NCBI GenBank assembly: GCA_905371275.1
Contig: CAJPLH010000150.1
Coordinates: 1-5,164 of the forward strand
Origin: Prevotellaceae bacterium
Lineage (GTDB): Bacteria > Bacteroidota > Bacteroidia > Bacteroidales > Bacteroidaceae
Length of the DNA stretch: 5,164 bases
Direction of reading: 5' to 3'
Position 1 is the stretch's first letter. Every line of letters starts with the position of its first letter. Positions 1 to 5,164 of this stretch are shown piece after piece. A program made the position numbers and the translations under genes. The notes beneath the pieces are model-generated. The model did no database searches, had not been told where the DNA came from, and was given only the letters and a program-made list of their open reading frames with translations.

Positions 1-59
1 TTAGTCCTCTCACGTTTTCTCCATTGTCTTGCGCCTTGAAAGTCTAGCTTCCGCTAAAA
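1..59. other. Region downstream of the lipoprotein gene, no gene seen
   Basis: These bases follow the TAA stop (62-60) of the minus-strand lipoprotein gene. The only minus-strand ATG here (at 24-22) opens a four-codon frame, so a downstream partner gene, if present, begins outside the window or at its very edge. A weak stem (GGAAG/CTTTC around 39-53 on the minus strand) lacks a T-run and is not called a terminator. Confidence 0.5.
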
Positions 60-734
60 TTACTTCACTTTCAAAACATCGAAGGTGTAGAAACCATTTT
101 TGTCAGCATTGTTGGAGAATGACTTAAATTTGAGCAAGAAATGGCGACCATCTTTTGTACGCAATGCCACCACATTAGGCTTTGCTTCATAAGTGACATT
201 AGCCATCTGTCCTTTGCGTGTGAACACTGAGGAGAGCACTGGGTTGCGCACATCGTTGGATGTTGAACTCACAACTCCTTGCACCATCTTGGCAAAGTCC
301 ACCAGCACGCGGTCTTTTCCAGTTGCAATGGTATCCTTCACGCTGATGTCATTAAGATCTTCAGGTTTCACCTGAGCAAACTCCGTGGCAGTGAGCATTT
401 TTGTAGCACCTTCGTTGGTGCGAACGAGATTGTAGCGAAACGCAATGTCCCATTTGATTTTCACGTCAGCCAAACTGCCAGGTTTCTGTTCGCGCTTCAC
501 CTCCTTTGTTTGGGGGTTCACATACGTCCACGTACCAAAATCGGGATGAGCTTCGTGTTCGCCAGTGGCAAGATTCACATATGTCCAACTACCATAAGCA
601 CCTTCTTGGAGAGACATACCCACATTCTTAAAGGTAGTTTCAGATTTGGGCTTCACGTTGTTATCTTCGTCTTTGTCGCAAGAAGCGAGTGTGAAAGCTG
701 CAAGGGCAGCAAGGAGGAATGTTTTTAGATACAT
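60..734 (-). CDS. HmuY-family putative heme-binding outer-surface lipoprotein
   Basis: Seen: a 224-residue protein. Residues 1-18 form a short hydrophobic signal ending in the lipobox LASC, so Cys19 should be lipidated; an acidic DKDEDNN stretch follows, which favours surface export in Bacteroidota. Residues 92-107 (VKIKWDIAFRYNLVRT) and the C-terminal strands 188-224 (VVALRTKDGRHFLLKF, then FYTFDVLKV) match the HmuY family pattern. The start was set at the ATG at 734: an in-frame TTG lies at 743, but ATG gives a cleaner signal peptide. Known: HmuY of Porphyromonas gingivalis binds heme at the cell surface and hands it to the TonB-dependent receptor HmuR; some relatives use Met instead of His as heme ligands. 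Inferred: a similar hemophore role. Mature-protein His residues are only 60, 63 and 198; Met113, Met150 and Met177 are other possible ligands, so the ligand pair is undecided. Odd: residues 48-66 and 67-85 are a tandem repeat. Family call is strong; heme binding is inferred. Confidence 0.82.
   Translation of the reverse strand: MYLKTFLLAALAAFTLASCDKDEDNNVKPKSETTFKNVGMSLQEGAYGSWTYVNLATGEHEAHPDFGTWTYVNPQTKEVKREQKPGSLADVKIKWDIAFRYNLVRTNEGATKMLTATEFAQVKPEDLNDISVKDTIATGKDRVLVDFAKMVQGVVSSTSNDVRNPVLSSVFTRKGQMANVTYEAKPNVVALRTKDGRHFLLKFKSFSNNADKNGFYTFDVLKVK
517..594 (-). repeat. In-frame WTYVN duplication inside the HmuY-like gene
   Basis: Two similar segments of 21 bp (517-537 and 574-594) lie 57 bp apart, which is exactly 19 codons, and differ at about three positions. 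In the protein they give two 19-residue units, 48-66 beginning GSWTYVN and 67-85 beginning GTWTYVN, each followed by a T-G/K-E turn. The remainder of each unit has diverged, so the duplication is probably not recent. Confidence 0.75.
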
Positions 735-829
735 ATTGTACAAGTATTTAAGAAGAAAGCAAAGGCTCCATAACTACCGTTGTTTTCAACGCAGCACGCC
801 ACCTTTCTAGCCATCTTTGATTGATGTTG

Positions 830-860
830 CAAAGTTACGAGTTTCTCTTGGTGCATACAA
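830..860 (-). promoter_or_regulatory. Bacteroidota-type promoter for the HmuY-like gene
   Basis: On the minus strand TTG (860-858) is followed by a 20-nt spacer and TAACTTTG (837-830), matching the Bacteroidota housekeeping-sigma pattern of a -33 TTG and a -7 TAnnTTTG. Transcription would start near 823-826, leaving a leader of about 90 nt before the ATG at 734. No Fur-like or other operator was recognised beside it. Confidence 0.7.
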
Positions 861-1025
861 TCGCTATTTTCAGTGATTCTTACCCTGCGATTTAAATGCG
901 CTCCTGCCGTTTTACGCTGTTTCCCCCCACTTTTCTACCTACAAATGAGGATATGATCTAGGTCTTATTAGCAAATCCTTCCCCATTTCTTGATGTTTTC
1001 AGAAGGCAGAACCCTTTCTTGAGGA

Positions 1026-1046
1026 GCGCAATCCTAGCATTTGCGC
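1026..1046. repeat. Small perfect inverted repeat upstream of antiporter promoter
   Basis: GCGCAA (1026-1031) and TTGCGC (1041-1046) are exact reverse complements separated by 9 nt. The centre lies about 50 bp upstream of the predicted -33 element of the antiporter promoter, a place where an activator could bind. No T-run follows, so it is not a classic terminator. A 6-bp match can arise by chance, so function is only a possibility. Confidence 0.35.
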
Positions 1047-1086
1047 GAAGATTGCACAGTACGGACAGATTTGCTGAAAAATTCTA

Positions 1087-1117
1087 TTGCATTTTTCCAA
1101 GAATTATCGTACCTTTG
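1087..1117 (+). promoter_or_regulatory. Bacteroidota-type promoter for the antiporter gene
   Basis: TTG (1087-1089), a 20-nt spacer and TACCTTTG (1110-1117) match the Bacteroidota -33/-7 pattern. The spacing is identical to that of the divergent lipoprotein promoter, and both share TCGTAnCTTTG around the -7 box. Transcription would start near 1121-1124 and produce an unusually long leader of about 245 nt, which contains the 22-bp repeat array, before the ATG at 1369. Confidence 0.65.
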
Positions 1118-1182
1118 TCAATATTGGGGATGTTTCCTTGCACAAAAATGGATTTGCTCTGCGGTCTGTTTTGTCATAGAAA

Positions 1183-1300
1183 TCCAATCCGAGTTGAAGT
1201 AAGACTCAATCTGAGTTGAAGTAAGACTCAATCTGAGTTGAAATAAAACTCAATTGAAGTTCGAATAACTCTCAATTGAAGTTCGAATGAAACTCAATCT
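1183..1300 (+). repeat. 22-bp tandem repeat array in the antiporter leader
   Basis: CTCAAT recurs at 1205, 1227, 1249, 1271 and 1293, an exact 22-bp period over five units. TCCAAT at 1183 is in phase and may be a decayed unit. Units at 1191-1212 and 1213-1234 are identical. The third carries TGAGTT...AACTCA (1234-1239 and 1247-1252), a 6-bp inverted repeat with a 7-nt loop; the first two keep the same stem with one T-G pair (for unit 1, counting its leading base as C, only five bonds remain). Units four and five share an 18-bp identical segment (1249-1266 and 1271-1288) containing TTCGAA. The array lies between the predicted transcription start and the antiporter ATG, so it would be transcribed. 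Porphyromonas gingivalis is known to carry intergenic tandem repeats of about this unit size; whether this belongs to such a family is not known. Confidence 0.9.
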
Positions 1301-1368
1301 AATTCCCCATACCACCCTATCGATGCTCAAAATATCCCCCTTGTTCCACAACTAAGGACACTACGTTT

Positions 1369-3759
1369 ATGAATCACCTCCCTCCCATCATCTCCGACCT
1401 TGCCCTCATCCTCCTCGTGGCCGGAGTGGTCACCGTCATAGTGCGCAAATTGAAGCAACCCCTTGTGTTAGGCTACATCGTAGCTGGTTTTTTGGCGAGT
1501 CCGCATATGCCCTATATGCCTTCGGTGCAAGACCACAGCAACATTGAGGTGTGGAGCGAAATCGGCGTCATCTTCTTGATGTTCGTGTTGGGATTAGAAT
1601 TTTCGCTCAAAAAAGTGGCAAGTATGGGAATGCGCCCCGTTGTGGCAAGTTCGCTCACTATGGCGGCTATGGTCGGAGTGGGCGCAACGATGGGACAACT
1701 TTTGGGGTGGAGCAATTTTGATAGCCTTTTTCTTGGAGGAATGCTGAGCATTTCTTCCACCACAATTATATATAAAGCGTTAGAAGACTTAGGATGGTTG
1801 AGCAAAAGATTTGCGCAAGAGGTGTTTTCAGTGCTGATTCTCGAAGATATTTTAGGCATTTTGCTTATGATTTTATTGAGCACTGTGGCGGCCACATCCA
1901 ACGCTACAACAGGTGGAGGGCACTCTCTCATCACCAGTTTGATGAGTTTGTCGGTGTTTCTCGTGTTGTGGTTTGTTGTCGGCATCTACATTGTGCCTTA
2001 TTTTTTGAAGAAAAACCGCAAAATCATCAACTCTGAAATTCTCCTCGTGGTGAGCATCGGCTTGTGCTTCGGACTCGTTGTACTCGCTGCAAAAGCTGGA
2101 TTCAGTGCTGCCTTTGGTGCCTTCGTGATGGGAAGCATATTGGCAGAAACCATTGAAGCTGAGCGCATTGAAAAACTAGTAAATCCCGTGCGCGATCTCT
2201 TTGGTGCAGTGTTCTTTGTGTCAGTGGGTATGCTCGTCGATCCGCAAGTGCTCCTCCAATATGGACTCCCCATTCTCCTCATTTCTCTTGCCCTCTTTGT
2301 GGGAATGGCCTTTTTTGGCACGTTAGCTTTTGTCATTGCCGGACATCCCTTGCAGCGTGCCATGCAGTGCAGTTTTTCGCTCACGCAAATCGGAGAATTT
2401 TCCTTCATCATTGCGGCGCTTGGTCAGAGTTTAGGCGTCACCAGCGAACGGCTCTATCCCATTATGGTAGCGGTGAGCATTGTCACCACATTTATTGCTC
2501 CCTATTTCATTCGTTCTGCACAACCGGTCTATTGCTTCATCGAACGTTTTCTCCCCGAAACGTGGCAGGCGCGCACGGCCGACAGAACAGTTGCTCTCGA
2601 AAAAGGTGCAACTGTCATCAACGCCCCCACCACCCTTTCAATGTCTTCCGACAAGGACGCTCAAAACAGCGGTTCAACGCACAATGTTACTCTCAAAACA
2701 AAGCGCAGTCCAGTTTTAATTTTGGGAAAATCTGCGCTAGCCTTTGGCAAAATTGTCTTAACACAAACCGTGGTTTACACCATTTTGTCGGTCACCATCA
2801 TCGGACTTTCCTTTTCGGCCTTTCTCCCTCTCCTGCGCCAAATCCCTCCCACACACTTCATTGGCAATGCCATCACCGGCATAGGCACTCTCTTTGTACT
2901 TTCTCCCCTACTTCGTCCCATTGTGGCGCGCAAAAATCGCAGCCAGAGTGCTCAGAAACTCAGGAAATCTTTTCTGGGGGAAGCCTTGTATGGTCTCCTT
3001 TTCTGTCTTCGCTGGTCGCTGGCCATTTATTTGGTGTTCTATGTTTTGCAATATCTGTCGCCCCTCGCGTGGTACATCCACCTCCCCGTCGCCTTTGTCA
3101 TTATGCTTCTAGTGGTCAATAGTCGTTGGGTGAAATATCGTTCCATAAAAGCCGAGCGCCGTTTCCGTCACAACCTGCGTCAGCGCGAGATGGTAGCCCA
3201 ACAGAAGAGTTCCCAAGAATTGGGTTTTGCGCGTCGTTTGTCGGCTCGCGATGTCCATTTCGCACGTTTAGTTGTACCGCCTTTCTCCCTTTGGGCAGGT
3301 CAATCATTGGCAAGTTTAGACTTTTCCTCCAATGATGGTGTGCTGGTGGCTGCCATTTTGCGACAAGACATTCGCATCAACGCTCCCAATGGCCACATCT
3401 GTCTGTTCCCTGGCGACGTGTTGGAAGTCATTGGTGACGACACAAGTCTAGAAAACTTTGCGCAAAGAATGTCTGTAGAAGTGGAACATATCTTAGAAGA
3501 CGATGGCTGCGACCACAGTCTTCTGTTGCGTCGCATCGTCGCCCGTCCCACTTCTACGCTCCTTCCTTGCACAGTGGCAGAGAGTGGCATCCGCGACGTC
3601 TATCGCTGTATGCTCGTCGGAGTGGAAGATGCTTCGGGAAGTGTGGAACTAGCTGAGGCTTCTCGCGTGCTTCAACCCACAGACATTCTTTGGGTGGTGG
3701 GTGAAGAATGCCACCTTCGTGCATTAGAAGCCAGCCTAAAAGGAACAGAAAATCTCTAA
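1369..3759 (+). CDS. CPA2-type monovalent cation:proton antiporter with RCK_C domains
   Basis: A 796-residue inner-membrane protein. Residues about 7-385 form the Na+/H+ exchanger (CPA2, KefB/KefC-like) core of roughly a dozen helices. Landmarks are the N-terminal KQPLVLGYIVAGFL (29-42), LFLGGMLSISSTTIIYKAL (120-138), the acidic pair E159-D160 in a membrane helix (the expected cation/proton site; KefC has Gln-Asp there), FGAFVMGSILAE (249-260), FFVSVGM (282-288) and SLTQIGEFSFIIAALG (337-352). A polar linker (about 405-448) leads to a second hydrophobic module of about four helices (461-489, 497-519, 534-560, 562-583), then a basic helix (584-612). Residues about 630-703 resemble a TrkA_C/RCK_C domain, including GDVLEVIGD (682-690); 718-790 look like a second, diverged copy. 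No RCK_N nucleotide-binding GxGxxG domain is present. Known: such proteins exchange K+ or Na+ for H+ in pH and ion homeostasis. The ion is not predictable here. The ATG at 1369 gives the family's usual N terminus; no Shine-Dalgarno stands out. The flavoprotein gene starts 82 bp downstream. Confidence 0.9.
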   Translation: MNHLPPIISDLALILLVAGVVTVIVRKLKQPLVLGYIVAGFLASPHMPYMPSVQDHSNIEVWSEIGVIFLMFVLGLEFSLKKVASMGMRPVVASSLTMAAMVGVGATMGQLLGWSNFDSLFLGGMLSISSTTIIYKALEDLGWLSKRFAQEVFSVLILEDILGILLMILLSTVAATSNATTGGGHSLITSLMSLSVFLVLWFVVGIYIVPYFLKKNRKIINSEILLVVSIGLCFGLVVLAAKAGFSAAFGAFVMGSILAETIEAERIEKLVNPVRDLFGAVFFVSVGMLVDPQVLLQYGLPILLISLALFVGMAFFGTLAFVIAGHPLQRAMQCSFSLTQIGEFSFIIAALGQSLGVTSERLYPIMVAVSIVTTFIAPYFIRSAQPVYCFIERFLPETWQARTADRTVALEKGATVINAPTTLSMSSDKDAQNSGSTHNVTLKTKRSPVLILGKSALAFGKIVLTQTVVYTILSVTIIGLSFSAFLPLLRQIPPTHFIGNAITGIGTLFVLSPLLRPIVARKNRSQSAQKLRKSFLGEALYGLLFCLRWSLAIYLVFYVLQYLSPLAWYIHLPVAFVIMLLVVNSRWVKYRSIKAERRFRHNLRQREMVAQQKSSQELGFARRLSARDVHFARLVVPPFSLWAGQSLASLDFSSNDGVLVAAILRQDIRINAPNGHICLFPGDVLEVIGDDTSLENFAQRMSVEVEHILEDDGCDHSLLLRRIVARPTSTLLPCTVAESGIRDVYRCMLVGVEDASGSVELAEASRVLQPTDILWVVGEECHLRALEASLKGTENL

Positions 3760-3762
3760 TTG

Positions 3763-3807
3763 CTAGAAAAACTAGAATTTCTAGAACCCCTAGAACTCCT
3801 AGAAAAA
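3763..3807 (+). repeat. Five tandem 9-bp CTAGAANNN units
   Basis: CTAGAA occurs at 3763, 3772, 3781, 3790 and 3799, an exact 9-bp period. The last three bases vary by unit (AAA, TTT, CCC, CTC, AAA). The array begins three bases after the antiporter stop codon. Adjacent units also make short palindromes such as TTCTAGAA (3779-3786). No T-run typical of an intrinsic terminator follows, so read-through into the flavoprotein gene is expected. Confidence 0.92.
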
Positions 3808-3810
3808 ACT

Positions 3811-3852
3811 CTAACGTCTAACGTCTACCCTCTAACGTCTAATGTCTAACGT
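3811..3852 (+). repeat. Six tandem 7-bp units (consensus CTAACGT) overlapping a start codon
   Basis: Units start at 3811, 3818, 3825, 3832, 3839 and 3846. Four are exactly CTAACGT, one is CTACCCT and one is CTAATGT; a seventh, CTACATC at 3853, keeps the phase and CTA. Because 7 is not a multiple of 3, the TAA in successive units falls in different frames, so the array as a whole blocks translation arriving from upstream. The CTAATGT unit supplies the ATG of the next gene, and the final unit is coding sequence. Confidence 0.92.
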
Positions 3853-5164
3853 CTACATCATCGGTGCAGGAGCTGCGGGTTATTTTCTCGCCATCACGCT
3901 TCGCGAAATATCTCCCAATAGTCAGATCACCCTCGTTGAGCGTGCCAGCCAACCATTGACCAAAGTGCGAGCCACAGGGGGAGGACGATGCAACGTCACC
4001 AACACATTTGAGCACGTCGACCAACTGCAAGACGTCTATCCGCGAGGAGCACGTTTGATGCAAAGACTGTTCCGTAGTTTTTCGCCCAGCGACATCTATG
4101 ATTGGTGGGAACAGCGTGGAGTCACGCTCAAAGTGGAAGATGAAGGACGTGTCTTTCCGCAAAGCAATTCGAGCGAAACCATTGCGCAGTGTCTACTTCA
4201 AGAAGCGCAACGATTGGGCATTAAGTTGCTCACCAACACCAGTTTGCTGTCTTTTACTCCCCATGCTGAGGGAGGATTCTCTCTGCAATTGCGACAACGG
4301 GGAGAAGACCGCGTGGTGCACTGCGACAAACTGGCTCTCACCACGGGAGGAGCCCCACACGGAGAAGGATTTGAAGCCCTCAGAGCCACAGGTCACCAAC
4401 TAGAAAAACCTTGTCCCTCTCTCTTCAACTTCCGATTTTCGGACGAAGGATTGCGCGCGCTCTCGGGCATCACCTTGGAGCAAGTGCAACTCTCTTTGGC
4501 TGGCACAAAGGTGCGCACCTCCGGTGGATTGTTGCTCACTCACCAAGGCATTAGCGGACCAGCGGCTTTGCGTTTGTCGGCACACGGAGCGCGCCTTTTG
4601 GCAGAACGCAACTATCGCGGCGAAATTCTGATTTCGTGGTTATCCACCGCTGATTTCGAAGCTATGCTGTCGTTGCTCAAACAGATGCAACAAGAATTTT
4701 CGGGTAAAACACTCGGAGCCGCACGCCCCCCTTATCGCCTTTTGCAGCGTTGTCTGGGACTTTCCCCCCTCGCTTTCGGCCACCACGCCGACAAAGTCGA
4801 TGCAAACTCTTCCCCTCTCCCACAGCGTGTGTGGCATCATCTTTTGCAGCGAGGAGAATTGCCCATCGATCGCCGTTGGAGCGAATTGGGGAAGAAAAAT
4901 TTCAACCGTCTTGCCACGTTGCTCACAGCCGATGCTTATGCGCTTGTGGGACGCGGCACGCACAAAGAAGAATTTGTCACTTGCGGTGGTGTCGCCCTTT
5001 CGTCTGTCAATGCCAAGACGTTGGAGAGCAAGTCTACCCCAGGACTCTTCTTTGCTGGCGAAGTGCTCGACATCGATGCTTTGACCGGCGGTTATAACCT
5101 CTCTGCGGCCTGGACAACGGCCTACATTGCAGCTCACGGGTTGGCACAACAGACAGAAGAGGTG
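3842..5164 (+). CDS. HI0933/YhiN/BaiN-type FAD-dependent oxidoreductase (3' end outside window)
   Basis: 441 codons are open to the right edge with no stop, so the C terminus is missing; homologues are about 400-420 residues, so few residues are likely lost. Residues 4-13 (VYIIGAGAAG) are the FAD-binding GxGxxG Rossmann motif. ATGGGRCNVTN (44-54) is the family signature. EGRVFPQS (101-108), LALTTGG (164-170), GGLLLTHQGISGPAALRLS (228-246), a family-type CGGV (381-384) and GLFFAGEVLDIDALTGGYNLSAAW (401-424, the C-terminal FAD-contact motif) follow in the expected order. Known: the family is flavin-dependent NAD(P)H oxidoreductases; BaiN acts on bile-acid intermediates in clostridia, while most members, including this branch, have no proven substrate. 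Start: an in-frame TAA at 3833 excludes upstream starts and the next Met is residue 73, past the Rossmann motif, so the ATG at 3842 is nearly certain. Odd: that ATG lies within a heptamer repeat. Probably co-transcribed with the antiporter. Confidence 0.92.
   Translation, partial: MSNVYIIGAGAAGYFLAITLREISPNSQITLVERASQPLTKVRATGGGRCNVTNTFEHVDQLQDVYPRGARLMQRLFRSFSPSDIYDWWEQRGVTLKVEDEGRVFPQSNSSETIAQCLLQEAQRLGIKLLTNTSLLSFTPHAEGGFSLQLRQRGEDRVVHCDKLALTTGGAPHGEGFEALRATGHQLEKPCPSLFNFRFSDEGLRALSGITLEQVQLSLAGTKVRTSGGLLLTHQGISGPAALRLSAHGARLLAERNYRGEILISWLSTADFEAMLSLLKQMQQEFSGKTLGAARPPYRLLQRCLGLSPLAFGHHADKVDANSSPLPQRVWHHLLQRGELPIDRRWSELGKKNFNRLATLLTADAYALVGRGTHKEEFVTCGGVALSSVNAKTLESKSTPGLFFAGEVLDIDALTGGYNLSAAWTTAYIAAHGLAQQTEEV

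Larger units (their letters stand above)
735..1368. other. Divergent intergenic region, about 630 bp, no convincing gene
   Basis: This stretch separates the divergently transcribed lipoprotein and antiporter genes. It contains the two promoters, a short inverted repeat and the 22-bp tandem array listed separately. The only longer open frame, 1019-1219 on the plus strand (66 codons), spans the predicted antiporter promoter and ends in the repeat array; its protein resembles nothing I recognise, so it is not annotated as a gene. No tRNA, rRNA or recognised riboswitch was seen. Positions 861-1018 hold nothing I can name. Confidence 0.6.

Noticed and set aside
279..728. 149-codon plus-strand gene antisense to the lipoprotein
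   Set aside because: It is wholly inside the well-supported HmuY-like gene on the other strand; its protein is low-quality (Phe, His and Cys rich) and matches no family.
735..743. TTG start at 743 for the lipoprotein
   Set aside because: It would add only three residues before an ATG that already gives a standard signal peptide; ATG at 734 is the simpler choice.
812..819. Plus-strand -7 box CATCTTTG
   Set aside because: It lacks the essential TA start of TAnnTTTG and has no well-spaced gene behind it; the site at 1110-1117 is a better fit for the antiporter.
1019..1219. 66-codon plus-strand gene
   Set aside because: It runs through the predicted promoter and into the tandem repeat, has no recognisable domain or clear start signal, and fits a chance open frame.
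1183..1300. CRISPR array
   Set aside because: The 22-bp units are contiguous with no unique spacers, the outer units decay in sequence, and no cas gene is present.
2367..3122. 251-codon plus-strand frame within the antiporter
   Set aside because: It overlaps the antiporter in another frame and its protein is rich in His, Ser and Cys with no plausible domain, as expected of a frame shadow.
3763..3807. Intrinsic terminator formed by CTAGAA palindromes
   Set aside because: The possible stems are short and AT-rich and are not followed by a T-run.
4640..5149. 169-codon minus-strand gene
   Set aside because: It lies opposite the flavoprotein, whose C-terminal FAD motifs are encoded by the same bases; it is an antisense shadow.

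Overview
The window looks like a chromosomal segment of a Bacteroidales bacterium, most likely Prevotellaceae or Porphyromonadaceae. Three things point there. The first gene encodes a HmuY-family lipoprotein. Two promoter-like sites fit the Bacteroidota pattern TTG-N20-TAnnTTTG, and no purine-rich Shine-Dalgarno stands out before the genes. The antiporter has the long Bacteroidota domain layout. The species cannot be fixed from the sequence alone.

Layout: (i) 60-734, minus strand, a HmuY-like (heme-binding family) lipoprotein with an internal 19-residue duplication. Any partner gene, such as a TonB-dependent receptor, would lie beyond the left edge. (ii) 735-1368, a divergent intergenic region of about 630 bp. 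It holds two back-to-back Bacteroidota-type promoters, one small perfect inverted repeat, and a five-unit 22-bp tandem repeat inside the predicted 5' leader of the antiporter. (iii) 1369-3759, plus strand, a 796-residue CPA2-type monovalent cation:proton antiporter with an extra four-helix membrane module and C-terminal RCK_C/TrkA_C-like domains. (iv) 3760-3841, an 82-bp gap built almost wholly of two perfectly phased microsatellite-like arrays: five 9-mers (CTAGAANNN), then 7-mers (consensus CTAACGT). (v) 3842-5164, plus strand, a HI0933/YhiN/BaiN-type FAD-dependent oxidoreductase, open to the right edge. It is missing from a simple stop-bounded ORF search because its stop codon is outside the window.

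The antiporter and the flavoprotein are co-directional and probably co-transcribed. No promoter or terminator is visible between them. The lipoprotein is transcribed divergently from its own promoter. The three proteins suggest surface heme/iron acquisition next to ion and redox homeostasis, but no single pathway joins them with certainty.

The most unusual signal is at the antiporter/flavoprotein junction. The only usable start codon of the flavoprotein is made by a single C-to-T variant inside a heptanucleotide repeat (CTAATGT in place of CTAACGT). The array runs on into the coding sequence, so repeat slippage there would switch the reading frame. No wholly new multi-gene system is evident.
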